Assembly: GCA_910587715.1 (NCBI GenBank)
Contig: CAJUMV010000022.1
Span: 4,526-68,525, forward strand
Origin: an uncultured Lachnospiraceae bacterium
GTDB lineage: Bacteria > Bacillota > Clostridia > Lachnospirales > Lachnospiraceae
DNA length: 64,000 nt
Direction: 5' to 3'
Shown here: positions 51,570 through 60,358 of the stretch, piece after piece
Position numbering within the stretch: the first letter of the stretch is position 1
Layout of the letters: each line of letters begins with the position of its first letter
The notes under the pieces: generated by a model
The model's database searches: none
Seen by the model: the letters and a program-made list of their open reading frames with translations, nothing else
Told to the model about the DNA's origin: nothing
Program-made: the position numbers and the translations under genes

Positions 51570-53174
51570 ATGGGCTTTTTAAAACAGACGGGAAAGAAAA
51601 AGAAGAAGGAACAGAAAAGCTACGCGGGTGAGCCGGTGGCGGAATCGAAAGAGTTGACGTCCGAGGGGAGCAGTCTGGAAAAAACGATGTTCCTTTCGCC
51701 GGAGGAGCGGATGGGCTCTGAGAGAAGGGGCGGAAAGCGCAGTTCACAGGATGATGGTGAAGATATCGGGTATTCCCGCGCGAAAATCGTCCACGGCAAT
51801 CCCATTATCATAAACGGAGAAGACTATCTTCTGCGAATCAGCGAGACGCGCATGGAGGCTTTTCTCATTTTATACCGCCGTTTTTCAGAGGAGGAAATTC
51901 GTGGGCTTTTACAGGAAAACGGAATTGTCTACGGCATTAAGGAGAAAGCGCTGGAAGAGCTTGCGCTGGGGAAACTGAATTACGAAGAGGTTTTTGTGGC
52001 GCAGGGAACGGCAAAGAAGGATGGCCGGGACGGTTATTTTGAATATCATTTTAATCCGCATCCCGAAACCATGCCGATTATTCTGCCCGACGGTTCGGTA
52101 GATTATAATGTGTTGGGGAAAATGGAGCTTGTGACCAAGGGACAGCTCCTTGTTACCTATCATGCGGTTCTTCCGGCGGTAGTCGGCAGGGACGTGTACG
52201 GAAATATTATGGAAGCCTACGAGGGAAAAGAACTGCCGCCGTTACAGTGTAAGCGCAGTGAAATGGATGAAAAGGGCTTTCAGTATTATGCTTCGACAGA
52301 GGGAAATGTGACGCTGGAGGGAAGGTGCCTGACGGTCACGCCGATTTATGCCATAGACGGCAATCTGGACGCCGCTACAGGGGATGTGGATTTTCATGGC
52401 GACGTGCTGGTGCAGGGCAATGTGTTTGCAGGCGTGACGCTGAAAACAACCGGCACGATTACTGTAAACGGACATGTGGAGACGGCGCACCTTTATGCGG
52501 GAAAAGATGTAATCCTGAAAAATGGGATGCAGGGTTCGGGAAACGGCGTTATCCGCGCGGGACGTAACGTGATGGCGCGTTTTCTGGAGCAGACACAGGT
52601 CTACGCTGGAAATGAGGTAAATACGGGCGCCATCTTAAACTGTGAGGTGGAATCGGGGCAGAATGTGGTCATAGCCGGAAACCGGGGCACGATCATCGGC
52701 GGCAGCGTGACGGCGGTGGAGCAGATTACTGCCGCGTCCATCGGGAACCGCGCCGGAGTGACGACCCAGCTTGTCATCGGGCTGGACTGTGAATTTAAGG
52801 AAAAGATGGGGGAGATCGACCGCCTGACGGATGAGTATGAGGAGAACATGAGGGACGCGGAGAAAGCCCTTGACCGTATTGCTTACCAGTTGAAGACGCA
52901 GCCTGCCACGCCGGAAATGAACCAACAAAAAGCGGAGCAGATGCGCAGGAAAATCAATTACCAGTTAAAACTGAAAGAGATTACCGCGAAGCGGGAGCAG
53001 TTGATTGATATTAACAGACGTTCCGCGGATGGGAAAATAGTGGTAAACGGTATTTCCAACGTGGGATGCGTGATTGTCATAAACGGCGTGCGCGAAGTGC
53101 TGCATTCGGAGTATCGGGATGTGACGTATAAGAAGGGGCGGCAGGAAGTGCGGATTATATCGAATAGGCAGTAG
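51570..53174 (+). CDS. FapA (DUF342) family protein
   Basis: 534 aa from MGFLKQTGKKKKKEQ (ATG 51570); an in-frame GTG 18 bases earlier is possible. Lysine-rich N-terminus, then the flagellar-assembly-protein-A-type domain: PEGTMPI-like PHPETMPIILPDGSVDYN, GQLLVTYHAVLPAVVGRDVYG, then right-handed beta-helix repeats (GNVFAGVTLKTTGTITVNGHVETAHLYAGKDVILKNG). C-terminal coiled coil (790-type KEKMGEIDRLTDEYEENM) and a final GIS-VG-VI-ING strand. DUF342 proteins are linked to cell-surface or flagellar assembly and polar localisation. Followed by a diguanylate cyclase. Confidence 0.87.
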   Translation: MGFLKQTGKKKKKEQKSYAGEPVAESKELTSEGSSLEKTMFLSPEERMGSERRGGKRSSQDDGEDIGYSRAKIVHGNPIIINGEDYLLRISETRMEAFLILYRRFSEEEIRGLLQENGIVYGIKEKALEELALGKLNYEEVFVAQGTAKKDGRDGYFEYHFNPHPETMPIILPDGSVDYNVLGKMELVTKGQLLVTYHAVLPAVVGRDVYGNIMEAYEGKELPPLQCKRSEMDEKGFQYYASTEGNVTLEGRCLTVTPIYAIDGNLDAATGDVDFHGDVLVQGNVFAGVTLKTTGTITVNGHVETAHLYAGKDVILKNGMQGSGNGVIRAGRNVMARFLEQTQVYAGNEVNTGAILNCEVESGQNVVIAGNRGTIIGGSVTAVEQITAASIGNRAGVTTQLVIGLDCEFKEKMGEIDRLTDEYEENMRDAEKALDRIAYQLKTQPATPEMNQQKAEQMRRKINYQLKLKEITAKREQLIDINRRSADGKIVVNGISNVGCVIVINGVREVLHSEYRDVTYKKGRQEVRIISNRQ

Positions 53175-53219
53175 CGGCGATACCGGATGAAATAATTTGT
53201 ACGAAAGGAATCATTTATT

Positions 53220-54710
53220 ATGCTGGTGCTTGTCAAGACATCTGCGGCATGTCTTTTAATGACAATATACATGGCGGGGTTTTATTACCGCAAGCCCCAT
53301 ATTCCGGTTAAGTCCACCAGAATTTTTCAGTGGCTTATTTCTGTCGCGATTGTAAGTTCCACCTTTGACCTGATTACAATCTGCACGGTAAACCGCAGGG
53401 ATGTGGTGCCGGATTGGCTGAATCTCATTGCCCATATCATTTATCTGCTGTCCATACTGGGATTTATTTATCTTTTGTTTGTTTATATGAGAAGCTATCT
53501 GGAGGCGGAACTAAAATTTTCAAAGAAGATAAGAATTTTCCACAGCCTGCCCGCCGTCTTATCAACAGTGGGAATTTTCGTGCTGCCGATCACGTATGTG
53601 CAGGGGACAACGACCGATTATTCTTTAGGTCCCAAAGCGTATGCGCTGTATGGGAGTCTGGTGATTTATCTGATTCTCATTTTATATTATTGTCTCCGTT
53701 ACTGGAAGATTATGGACAGGGAGAAAAGGCTTGCCATCATACTTGCCGTGCCTCTCTATATTGTCACAGCCCTGATTCAGATGCTGATTCCGGAAACGCT
53801 TGTGGTGGTAGTCTGCTCCACGCTGATTCTTCTTGGTCTGATCTTAAGCAACGAGAATACGGAAAAATATGTGGATGAAAAGACCATGCTGTTTAATCAG
53901 TATTCTTTTGAGAAGGTGTTGGAGGAGTTTGATTTCGAAAAACAGAAACTTGTGGCGGGTGTCTTATGCTTTTACAAGACAGAAAATAATCTGGACTGGA
54001 AGCAGGATGTATTGATTTTGAATGATATCTACAAAGAACTCAGACAGTACCACCTGCACGGATATCGTGTCGGTGAAAACAGTGTGGTATTTATCGGTAG
54101 CGTGCAGGAAAAAGCCGGAGCGGCGCTTGATGGGGTAAGGCGCAGAATGGAAGAACTGTACGACAAAGAAACGATTGTGATTGAGACAAAAATTCTGGCA
54201 CAGGAGAGCACAACTGACCGTTATACCTGTATGAGAAATATCATTTCTTTCTGTACGGAAGTGGGAAGCCGGTTTGCCTATATTGATTATCTGACAAACA
54301 TCTATAACCGAAACGCCTTGGAGCGGGATTTGGACAAACAGGAGGAAGCGGGAAACACTTACTATTTCATTGCCGATTTGAACGATCTTAAATTGGTCAA
54401 CGATACCCTCGGTCATTCGGCAGGGGATAAGCTGCTGCAGGGGTTTGCCCGTCTGTTAGCCGATGCGGTGGGAGAGGAAGGGAGAGCCTACAGGCAGGGC
54501 GGGGATGAGTTTGCCGTGCTTTGCGGCAGAGAGCCGCGGGTTTTTATACAGGATCTGGAAAACCGATGCAGGGCATATAATCAGTCGATCGCGGTTCCGA
54601 TCAGCTATGCCATTGGCTACTGTCGGCTGGAAGACGAGAAATTCCGTGATGTGGCGGATCAGATGATGTATGAGGATAAGCGGAGAAAGAAACAGGCGGC
54701 GCCTCGATGA
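53220..54710 (+). CDS. Membrane diguanylate cyclase (GGDEF)
   Basis: 496 aa. Seven or so N-terminal membrane helices (1-215), a middle PAS/GAF-like region (230-360), and a C-terminal GGDEF domain: DYLTNIYNRNALERDL, FIADLNDLKLVNDTLGHSAGDKLL, and active site YRQGGDEFAVLCG. GG(D/E)EF and the metal aspartate are intact, so c-di-GMP synthesis is expected. No I-site RxxD is obvious upstream of GGDEF. It could raise c-di-GMP opposite the HD-GYP protein at 6128, and may act on the adjacent FapA-family gene. Confidence 0.9.
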   Translation: MLVLVKTSAACLLMTIYMAGFYYRKPHIPVKSTRIFQWLISVAIVSSTFDLITICTVNRRDVVPDWLNLIAHIIYLLSILGFIYLLFVYMRSYLEAELKFSKKIRIFHSLPAVLSTVGIFVLPITYVQGTTTDYSLGPKAYALYGSLVIYLILILYYCLRYWKIMDREKRLAIILAVPLYIVTALIQMLIPETLVVVVCSTLILLGLILSNENTEKYVDEKTMLFNQYSFEKVLEEFDFEKQKLVAGVLCFYKTENNLDWKQDVLILNDIYKELRQYHLHGYRVGENSVVFIGSVQEKAGAALDGVRRRMEELYDKETIVIETKILAQESTTDRYTCMRNIISFCTEVGSRFAYIDYLTNIYNRNALERDLDKQEEAGNTYYFIADLNDLKLVNDTLGHSAGDKLLQGFARLLADAVGEEGRAYRQGGDEFAVLCGREPRVFIQDLENRCRAYNQSIAVPISYAIGYCRLEDEKFRDVADQMMYEDKRRKKQAAPR

Positions 54711-54780
54711 AGTTGAGGGCTGCTGAAGCAAACCTATTGGGCGAAAACGCGCAGTAAGGAATTGGTTGGAACGTTGATTC

Positions 54781-54809
54781 TTGACACAAGGCTGTGCGTA
54801 TATTATGAT
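54781..54809 (+). promoter_or_regulatory. Promoter of ABC-F leader transcript
   Basis: TTGACA (54781-54786), 17-bp spacer, TATGAT (54804-54809). Transcription would start near 54816, giving a leader of about 280 nt before the ABC-F start at 55096. Confidence 0.7.
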
Positions 54810-54831
54810 ATTTGGCGTAAGGAAAACTTCT

Positions 54832-54966
54832 ATGTGGGAGAGCGGACAGGAACATGTATCTGACAGACCAGTTGAAAAGAAAACAGAACTCTGTACAATC
54901 CATTCCGATGAAACATTGTGCAGAGTATGGCGTATAAAAACGTTTTTGGATTTCATCGGAAAATAA
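54832..54966 (+). CDS. Putative leader peptide (uORF)
   Basis: 44-codon ORF from ATG 54832, about 16 nt into the transcript, preceded by TAAGGAAAAC. Peptide starts MWESGQEHVSD and ends KTFLDFIGK. Its TAA lies inside the 5' arm of the hairpin 54957-55011, so ribosome position would alter that structure. Short leader ORFs like this sense ribosome-targeting antibiotics upstream of many ABC-F and methylase genes. Coding is inferred only from position. Confidence 0.45.
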   Translation: MWESGQEHVSDRPVEKKTELCTIHSDETLCRVWRIKTFLDFIGK

Positions 54967-55011
54967 GGCAATAGGCGGCTGGAGGGCAGTACGTTTATTG
55001 CTTATTTTCCG
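54889..55011 (+). ncRNA. ABC-F leader: two large hairpins
   Basis: Hairpin 1: 11-bp arms CTCTGTACAAT (54889-54899) and ATTGTGCAGAG (54915-54925), one G-U pair. Hairpin 2: CGGAAAATAAGGCAATA (54957-54973) with TATTGCTTATTTTCCG (54996-55011), 16 bp and one bulged G, enclosing a 22-nt loop. With the terminator at 55031-55068 they form a three-structure leader suited to attenuation. Confidence 0.6.
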
Positions 55012-55030
55012 TGAGCAGATTACGCGCATG

Positions 55031-55068
55031 AAAGGCTATGGACAATGTTTTGTCTGTAGTCTTTTTTT
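55031..55068 (+). terminator. Attenuator terminator before ABC-F gene
   Basis: 11-bp stem 55034-55044 with 55051-55061 (three G-U pairs), 6-nt loop ATGTTT, followed by seven T residues (55062-55068). It ends 13 bases before the AAGGAGG ribosome site of the ABC-F gene. Since the only evident promoter lies 220 bp upstream, it would attenuate ABC-F expression. Confidence 0.7.
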
Positions 55069-55095
55069 CATTCTGTTTTATAAGGAGGTTTTCAC

Positions 55096-56625
55096 ATGAG
55101 TTTATTAGAGATTGATGGTTTGACACACGCTTTTGGAGAGAAAGCGTTATATAAAAATGCAGCATTTTGTTTGTATAAAGGGGAGCATATCGGCGTTGTG
55201 GGACAAAACGGCTCAGGAAAAAGCACATTGCTCAAAATATGCACAGGACAGATTGTGCCGGATGCGGGTCGTGTGGTCTGGCAGCCGAAAGTGACGTTCG
55301 GCTGCCTTGACCAGTATGCCAAGATAGAGAAAGGAATGACGATGCGGTCTTTTTTGCAGTCCGCATTTGCGGAGCTATATCAGATGGAAAAGGAAATGAC
55401 ACTGGCTTATGAAAAGGCTGCCGCGGGGCATATGGCGTATCTTGATGTTGCGGCAAAACGGCAGGAGGAGCTGGAAAAGTGCGATTTTTATACAATCGAC
55501 ACACAGATGGAACAGGTGGTAAATGGTTTGGGATTGTCGGCAATAGGATTGGACAGACCGATTGCAGCTATGAGCGGCGGTCAGAGGGCAAAAGTGATAT
55601 TGGCAAAATTACTTTTGGAAAAACCGGATGTGCTCCTGCTTGATGAACCGACCAATTTTTTGGACAAGGAACATATCTCATGGCTTTCTGCGTACCTGTC
55701 TGATTTAGATAAGGCTTTTATGGTCGTATCGCATGACCATGCCTTTTTAGAGAAGATTGCAAACCGCATCTGTGATATCGACAATGATACGATTACCAAA
55801 TATTATGGGACCTATTCCGAATTTCTGAAAAAGAAAACGCTTTTGCGGGAAAATTATGTGAGACAGTATGCAGCACAGCAAAAGGAAATAAGAAAGACAG
55901 AAGAGTTTATCCGTAAAAACATCGCGGGAAGAAAGTCTAAGATGGCGAGAGGACGTCGAAAGCAGCTTGAGCGGATGGAGAAAATGGAAGCATTGGAGCA
56001 AAAGGAGATAACCCCCTGTTTTCATTTTCGGACTGTGCCGCTTGCAAATACAGAGCAGCTTTTGGTAAAACGTTTATCGGTGGGGTATCACTATCCGGTG
56101 CTTTCCCACATGGATTTTGCTATAAAAGGCGGACAAAAGGTAGTGATAACAGGGTTTAACGGGATTGGGAAATCCACGTTACTAAAAACACTGATAGGGC
56201 AGCTTCCGCCTCTGCATGGGCATTATCAGTTCTCGGAACAGGTCAGGATCGGGTATTTTGAGCAGGATTTCATATGGGAAGATATGACGAAAACGCCGAT
56301 ACAGGTTGTCTCTGACAGTTATCCTGATATGGTGATGAAAGAAGTGCGGAAAGCCCTTGCGCGGTACGGCATATCCGGTGACCATGCCATGCAGCCTGTG
56401 GGAACGTTGAGTGGCGGCGAGCAGGCGAAAGTAAAAATGTGCCTGCTCACGTTGCAACCGAGCAATTTTCTGATTCTGGACGAGCCGACAAACCATTTGG
56501 ACAGGCAGGCGAAGGACGCGTTAAAAACTGCCCTGACAGAGTTTCCCGGCACTGTTTTGCTTGTTTCGCATGAGGAAGCGTTTTACCGGGAGTGGGCGCA
56601 GCGGGTAATCCGGCTGGATCGCTAA
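55096..56625 (+). CDS. ABC-F ribosomal protection-type ATPase
   Basis: 509 aa, two ATPase domains and no membrane segment. Walker A1 GQNGSGKST (36-44), signature MSGGQRAKV, Walker B1 LLLDEPTNFLD; second site GFNGIGKST, LSGGEQAKV and LILDEPTNHLD. The interdomain linker (about 230-300) is long, charged and helical (KSKMARGRRKQLERMEKMEALEQKE), the segment that enters the ribosomal E site. ABC-F proteins displace antibiotics or aid translation. The attenuator-like leader favours an antibiotic-inducible role, yet the subgroup cannot be fixed by eye. Confidence 0.88.
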   Translation: MSLLEIDGLTHAFGEKALYKNAAFCLYKGEHIGVVGQNGSGKSTLLKICTGQIVPDAGRVVWQPKVTFGCLDQYAKIEKGMTMRSFLQSAFAELYQMEKEMTLAYEKAAAGHMAYLDVAAKRQEELEKCDFYTIDTQMEQVVNGLGLSAIGLDRPIAAMSGGQRAKVILAKLLLEKPDVLLLDEPTNFLDKEHISWLSAYLSDLDKAFMVVSHDHAFLEKIANRICDIDNDTITKYYGTYSEFLKKKTLLRENYVRQYAAQQKEIRKTEEFIRKNIAGRKSKMARGRRKQLERMEKMEALEQKEITPCFHFRTVPLANTEQLLVKRLSVGYHYPVLSHMDFAIKGGQKVVITGFNGIGKSTLLKTLIGQLPPLHGHYQFSEQVRIGYFEQDFIWEDMTKTPIQVVSDSYPDMVMKEVRKALARYGISGDHAMQPVGTLSGGEQAKVKMCLLTLQPSNFLILDEPTNHLDRQAKDALKTALTEFPGTVLLVSHEEAFYREWAQRVIRLDR

Positions 56626-56628
56626 AGA

Positions 56629-56696
56629 TTTCGTTCCCTTTCAAATAGGGTTTCGTTCCCAAACGGCTGACAGCGCAGGGGTTCTGCCGATATAAT
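56629..56696 (+). promoter_or_regulatory. LytTR-type direct repeats and promoter
   Basis: Two identical 10-mers TTTCGTTCCC (56629-56638 and 56651-56660), period 22 bp. They are followed by CTGACA (56667-56672), an 18-bp spacer and TATAAT (56691-56696). The second repeat ends 6 bp before the -35, the standard position for LytTR-regulator activation. Drives the TCS at 56721. Confidence 0.65.
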
Positions 56697-56720
56697 AGAA
56701 AAGAATTGCAGGTGATAAAT

Positions 56721-57446
56721 TTGAACATAGCTATATGTGATGACGAGAAGGTCATCCGCGAACAAATAAAAGAGTTGACAGAAAAAGAGATACAGGGGGC
56801 GTGTACTGAACTCTACGAGACAGGGGACAGCCTGCTTGCCGCCGAAAAGCAGTTTGACCTGATATTTCTGGATATTCAGATGGAGGGGACGGACGGCATT
56901 GAGACGGCGCGGAAGCTCCGTGAGCGCAGCGCCTTACATGGCGGGGAAGATGTTATCCTGATTTTTATCACGGGCATTCGGGAATATGTTTTTGATGCCT
57001 TTGACGTGGCGGCGTTCCACTATCTGTTAAAGCCAATCTCGGAGGACAAGTTCCGGGAGGTGCTCTGTCGTGCAAAAAGGGAGCTGGAAAAGAGGAAAAA
57101 GAAACGGCGGGAGACGGTGTTTATCAAGACAAGGAACCGGAGCTTTTCGCTGAAAAAAGACAGCATCCTTTATGTCGAGAGCAGAGGAAAGAAAGTGGAA
57201 ATTCACACCGCAGGGGAGAGCATAGAGACCTATATTTCCATGAATGAGATAGAGGGACAGCTGGGGGAGGAATTTTATCGTTGCCACAGGGGTTATCTGG
57301 TAAATATGGCGTATGTGGCGGAGTACGATAACAAGAGTATTGTCCTGAATAACGGGGAGCATGTCTATTTGGCAAAGGAGAAATACGGGGAGTTTGTAAA
57401 AGCCTACATGCGGTATCTGCGAAACGGGGTGTATGTGGATGGTTGA
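56721..57446 (+). CDS. LytTR response regulator
   Basis: 241 aa from TTG 56721 (MNIAICDDEKVIREQ), the usual family start, spaced from AGGTGAT; an upstream TTG (56706) would add five residues. Receiver: D7-D8, phosphoacceptor D51 (LIFLDIQMEG), conserved lysine in LLKPIS. LytTR domain about 135-238 (SILYVESRGKKVEIH, YRCHRGYLVNMAYVAEYDNKSIVL). It likely binds the 22-bp-spaced repeats upstream. The kinase gene overlaps its 3' end by 14 bases. Confidence 0.9.
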   Translation: MNIAICDDEKVIREQIKELTEKEIQGACTELYETGDSLLAAEKQFDLIFLDIQMEGTDGIETARKLRERSALHGGEDVILIFITGIREYVFDAFDVAAFHYLLKPISEDKFREVLCRAKRELEKRKKKRRETVFIKTRNRSFSLKKDSILYVESRGKKVEIHTAGESIETYISMNEIEGQLGEEFYRCHRGYLVNMAYVAEYDNKSIVLNNGEHVYLAKEKYGEFVKAYMRYLRNGVYVDG

Positions 57447-58881
57447 TCAATTTGTGCAATTGGTGGACATTTTGCAAAATCTGTTTGAAGGGTACTGCAT
57501 ACAGTTCTTTTTCGGCAGATTTGCGGAGATTAAATGGCATAGGATAAAAAATGCACAGTGGATAGTCTGCATTGTATGGGTTCTGATTAAGATGACCGGG
57601 GGAAAACTGTTTCAAAAAACGGACAGTGTTACGCTGGTGGTAAGTCTGCTTTTTGGCACGGCGGTTTTATTTGTGTTCTGTATGTGCTGGTATCGTGGGA
57701 ATATTTTGCTGAAACTATTTCTTGTGATACAGTTTGTTTCTTTGCGCGAACTTGGATTTCTTGCCGGATACAGTTTCCTGTATTTGGGGAAAAGTCTGAT
57801 AGACATGCTGGCGGAGAGATTGGATAACGGCATAGTCCCGATGGAATCCTTCCTCATAGTGATAAATGTACTGGGATGCTTATCGTTAGCGCTCATGTCA
57901 GTCATAAAGTATACACTGCTGTATGCTGCGTTATGGAAGATTGTTAAAAGCTGTCATTACAGGGAAAAAGGGCGGATGGGGAAGGAGGTGGTTTTCTATC
58001 TGCTGCCGGCTGTGGCGGGAGTGTTGGTTTCAACACTTGTGCGCCTGCTTCTGGTCACCGTTGCGGATGGCGTCCTTGTATTGCTGTTTGACAGGTATCC
58101 GGTATTGTATTTGCTCATTCCCATGCTTGCATTGGTGCTGCTTGGGGCAATTGTCTGCAGTTTCCGCATTTATCAGGATATGGTGATTTTACAGGAGGAA
58201 CAGGCGGAAAAGATTATTTTGGAAAACCAGATTACGCAGATGCAGAGCTCTATGGTGGAGATGGAACATCTGTATGACGGAATCCGTGCGGTTAAGCATG
58301 ATATGAACAATCATATGGCGGTTTTGCTGAACCTGATACGGAAAAGAAACGGTGGGGAGGATGAGGAAATCCGGCAGTATTTTGCGGGGATGGTGCAGTC
58401 GGTGGAGCAGCTTGACAATCGGGTATATACGGGAAATGCCGTCAGCGACGCGGTGGTGGGCAGTAAATTCCGCTATGCGGCAAAGCAGGTGAAAGGGATT
58501 CGCTTAGACGCCGATGGCTTTCTATTACCGGACACTCTTACGATGAAGGCTTACGACGTAGGGATTATTCTGAACAACGGGTTGGACAATGCAATCGAAG
58601 CCTGTGTGCGGATGCGTGAAAAGGAGCCGGAGGCGGAAGCCTATATCAGCATCCGTTTCTTTAAGGCGAAAAATATGTATTTTATAGAGACGGAAAACAG
58701 CTTTGACGGCATGGCGCTATCACGCGGGGACAGTGGTCTTCCTCTGTCAATGAAAGAGGATAAGGAGGTACACGGGATTGGGCTCAAAAATATTCGAAAA
58801 TGCGCGGCAAAATATGGCGGGGATGTGGACTGTATTGTGGATGGAAATAAGTTCACGCTGTCGGTCATGGTGAAAGGCTAA
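57433..58881 (+). CDS. GHKL sensor histidine kinase
   Basis: 482 aa; ATG 57433 or 57439 both overlap the regulator's end. N-terminal 1-255 has six to seven membrane helices. A coiled segment leads to the phosphoacceptor box IRAVKHDMNNHMAVLL (H289). GHKL ATPase: N-box LNNGLDNAIEAC and G-box KEVHGIGLKNIRKCAAKYGG. Typical AgrC-like peptide or envelope sensor. It is followed in 34 bases by four genes for leaderless proteins that share its orientation and probably its transcript. Confidence 0.9.
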   Translation: MWMVDQFVQLVDILQNLFEGYCIQFFFGRFAEIKWHRIKNAQWIVCIVWVLIKMTGGKLFQKTDSVTLVVSLLFGTAVLFVFCMCWYRGNILLKLFLVIQFVSLRELGFLAGYSFLYLGKSLIDMLAERLDNGIVPMESFLIVINVLGCLSLALMSVIKYTLLYAALWKIVKSCHYREKGRMGKEVVFYLLPAVAGVLVSTLVRLLLVTVADGVLVLLFDRYPVLYLLIPMLALVLLGAIVCSFRIYQDMVILQEEQAEKIILENQITQMQSSMVEMEHLYDGIRAVKHDMNNHMAVLLNLIRKRNGGEDEEIRQYFAGMVQSVEQLDNRVYTGNAVSDAVVGSKFRYAAKQVKGIRLDADGFLLPDTLTMKAYDVGIILNNGLDNAIEACVRMREKEPEAEAYISIRFFKAKNMYFIETENSFDGMALSRGDSGLPLSMKEDKEVHGIGLKNIRKCAAKYGGDVDCIVDGNKFTLSVMVKG

Positions 58882-58915
58882 GTGACTATTTTATCAAAAC
58901 GGAGGACATAAAGTT

Positions 58916-59707
58916 ATGGTGATACAATCATTAGAAACACTGGGTAATCTTGCATTACAGAATAGAACCAATACCGTCACAGGTCAGAAAAACAGTCTGT
59001 CTTTTTCCGAAATCTTTTCGGCAGTCAGAGGGGCAAACAAAAAAGCAGAAATAAACGCTTTATCGGCGGCATTTCCGGCAAACGACGTGAGTATAAAGGC
59101 AGGGGATTGTGATGTGGATTCTAATATTTGGCAGAGAAAAGATTTTCCGGCGTGGCGGTATTTTCAGGAGGATGCAACTGCGGACTGCCTGAATCATTGG
59201 AAACCGGGAGGAAAAGGGGTAGCGGGGAAAGAAGCTTATATCCAGAGTGAGCTGAAAAAAATCGGGAGCGGGAAACTGGTGGCGCTTATGCCGGAAAGCC
59301 TGCAGGAGAAGTTGGATGCCGACCCGGAGTTCGCGCGGGAGATTGCTGAAAAGCTGCAGGACTGGAAAGTAAATTATGACAAAATGGATAATGCGCTTGC
59401 GGCTTCTTACGGCGAAAACCCGATATCGTATCAGATGACGAAAAGCTACTGTCTCCAGTTGGATGAAAAAGGGAACGTCAAAAATTATATGGTAGTCAGC
59501 GGCGGTATGGATACGAGAGAATCGGCTGGAGGAAAGAAAGCGGACATGCAGACGCAGACACTGCAAAACGCTCTCGTCAGGGCGATTACACAGATGACGC
59601 TGCAAAGCGGGGCGGCAAACATGATGTCAAATTATGGTGAATTGGGTTATACAAATCTTGGCGCACTGGGCTATGCCAATATTGCCCCATATTTATTTTA
59701 TTCATAG
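58916..59707 (+). CDS. Hypothetical protein 1 of TCS-linked cluster
   Basis: 263 aa, not recognised; RBS ACGGAGGAC. No signal peptide or membrane helix. The N-terminus (MVIQSLETLGNLALQNRT) does not carry the YPAW motif of the next three proteins, but FPAWRYF occurs at 78-84. The middle has LVALMPESLQEKLDADPEFAREIAEKLQDW, a helical module also seen in Lachnospiraceae proteins of unknown function. A Gly/Asn/Tyr-rich end follows (YGELGYTNLGALGYANIAPYLFY). First of the four-gene set. Confidence 0.7.
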   Translation: MVIQSLETLGNLALQNRTNTVTGQKNSLSFSEIFSAVRGANKKAEINALSAAFPANDVSIKAGDCDVDSNIWQRKDFPAWRYFQEDATADCLNHWKPGGKGVAGKEAYIQSELKKIGSGKLVALMPESLQEKLDADPEFAREIAEKLQDWKVNYDKMDNALAASYGENPISYQMTKSYCLQLDEKGNVKNYMVVSGGMDTRESAGGKKADMQTQTLQNALVRAITQMTLQSGAANMMSNYGELGYTNLGALGYANIAPYLFYS

Positions 59708-59778
59708 TGAAACTTTTTTGCAGGCTAGTTCGTATTACTGATAGAGGAACGGTAATTGGCATCAAGGAGGGCTTGCAA

Positions 59779-60312
59779 ATGAGTATTAACGGAATAGGGG
59801 CGGCGGAGTATCCGGCATGGTACGGAACAAGGAAGACAGAAAACAGTGAGAAGGGCAATTTCAAGGCAAATGCGCAGGGCGCAAAAAATGTGGTACATAT
59901 CGAACCGGACGCATTATTTGCAATCCACGACGTGAAGACAGGCGAGAGCGCCTATGTATTCAGGGCGGAGGACTATTCAAAGGACAATCCGGTTTATCTT
60001 GTGAAAGGTACCGACCGAAACGGGAATGCGTATGAACAGACTGTGGATGTGAGTAAGGTGAATCCGAATAACTGCTCTTATACAGAGCTGCTTGCATTAA
60101 ACGCGCATACGGGTGATAAGTCAGCCAGCAATTTTATGACCATGGCGCTTCTGAAGGATAAGACGGACGGCGCTTCCTACCATGAGAAAGCAGATTATAT
60201 TGCCATGGCATACGAGTTGATGGGCGATATGAAAACGCTTGGAAATTGGGGCGGGTATCTGCGTTATGGAAAATGGATTCAGGACATTCTGACTTTTTGT
60301 AAGGCAGGGTAA
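59779..60312 (+). CDS. YPAW-family leaderless protein A
   Basis: 177 aa from ATG 59779 (MSINGIGAAEYPAWYGTRKTENSEKGNF), RBS AAGGAGGG; upstream in-frame starts are poor. Unknown family, clearly homologous to 61478-62023: shared SAYVFRAEDY-DNPVYLVK, DRNGNAYEQTVDVSKVNPNNC and a helical C-terminus ending in GYLRYGKWI. No secretion signal, cysteine-poor and acidic. The short N-terminal block M-IN-IG--YPAW is shared by three proteins here and could be an export or sorting tag. Confidence 0.75.
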   Translation: MSINGIGAAEYPAWYGTRKTENSEKGNFKANAQGAKNVVHIEPDALFAIHDVKTGESAYVFRAEDYSKDNPVYLVKGTDRNGNAYEQTVDVSKVNPNNCSYTELLALNAHTGDKSASNFMTMALLKDKTDGASYHEKADYIAMAYELMGDMKTLGNWGGYLRYGKWIQDILTFCKAG

Positions 60313-60358
60313 AAAGGAAGCAAAACATGCGGAATATGAGAAATTGGAGGAGGCAAAA

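Noticed and set aside
54601..55029. 142-codon minus-strand frame across the ABC-F leader
   Set aside because: It overlaps the diguanylate cyclase end and the leader hairpins, has no ribosome site and no domain; the plus-strand leader explains the region better.
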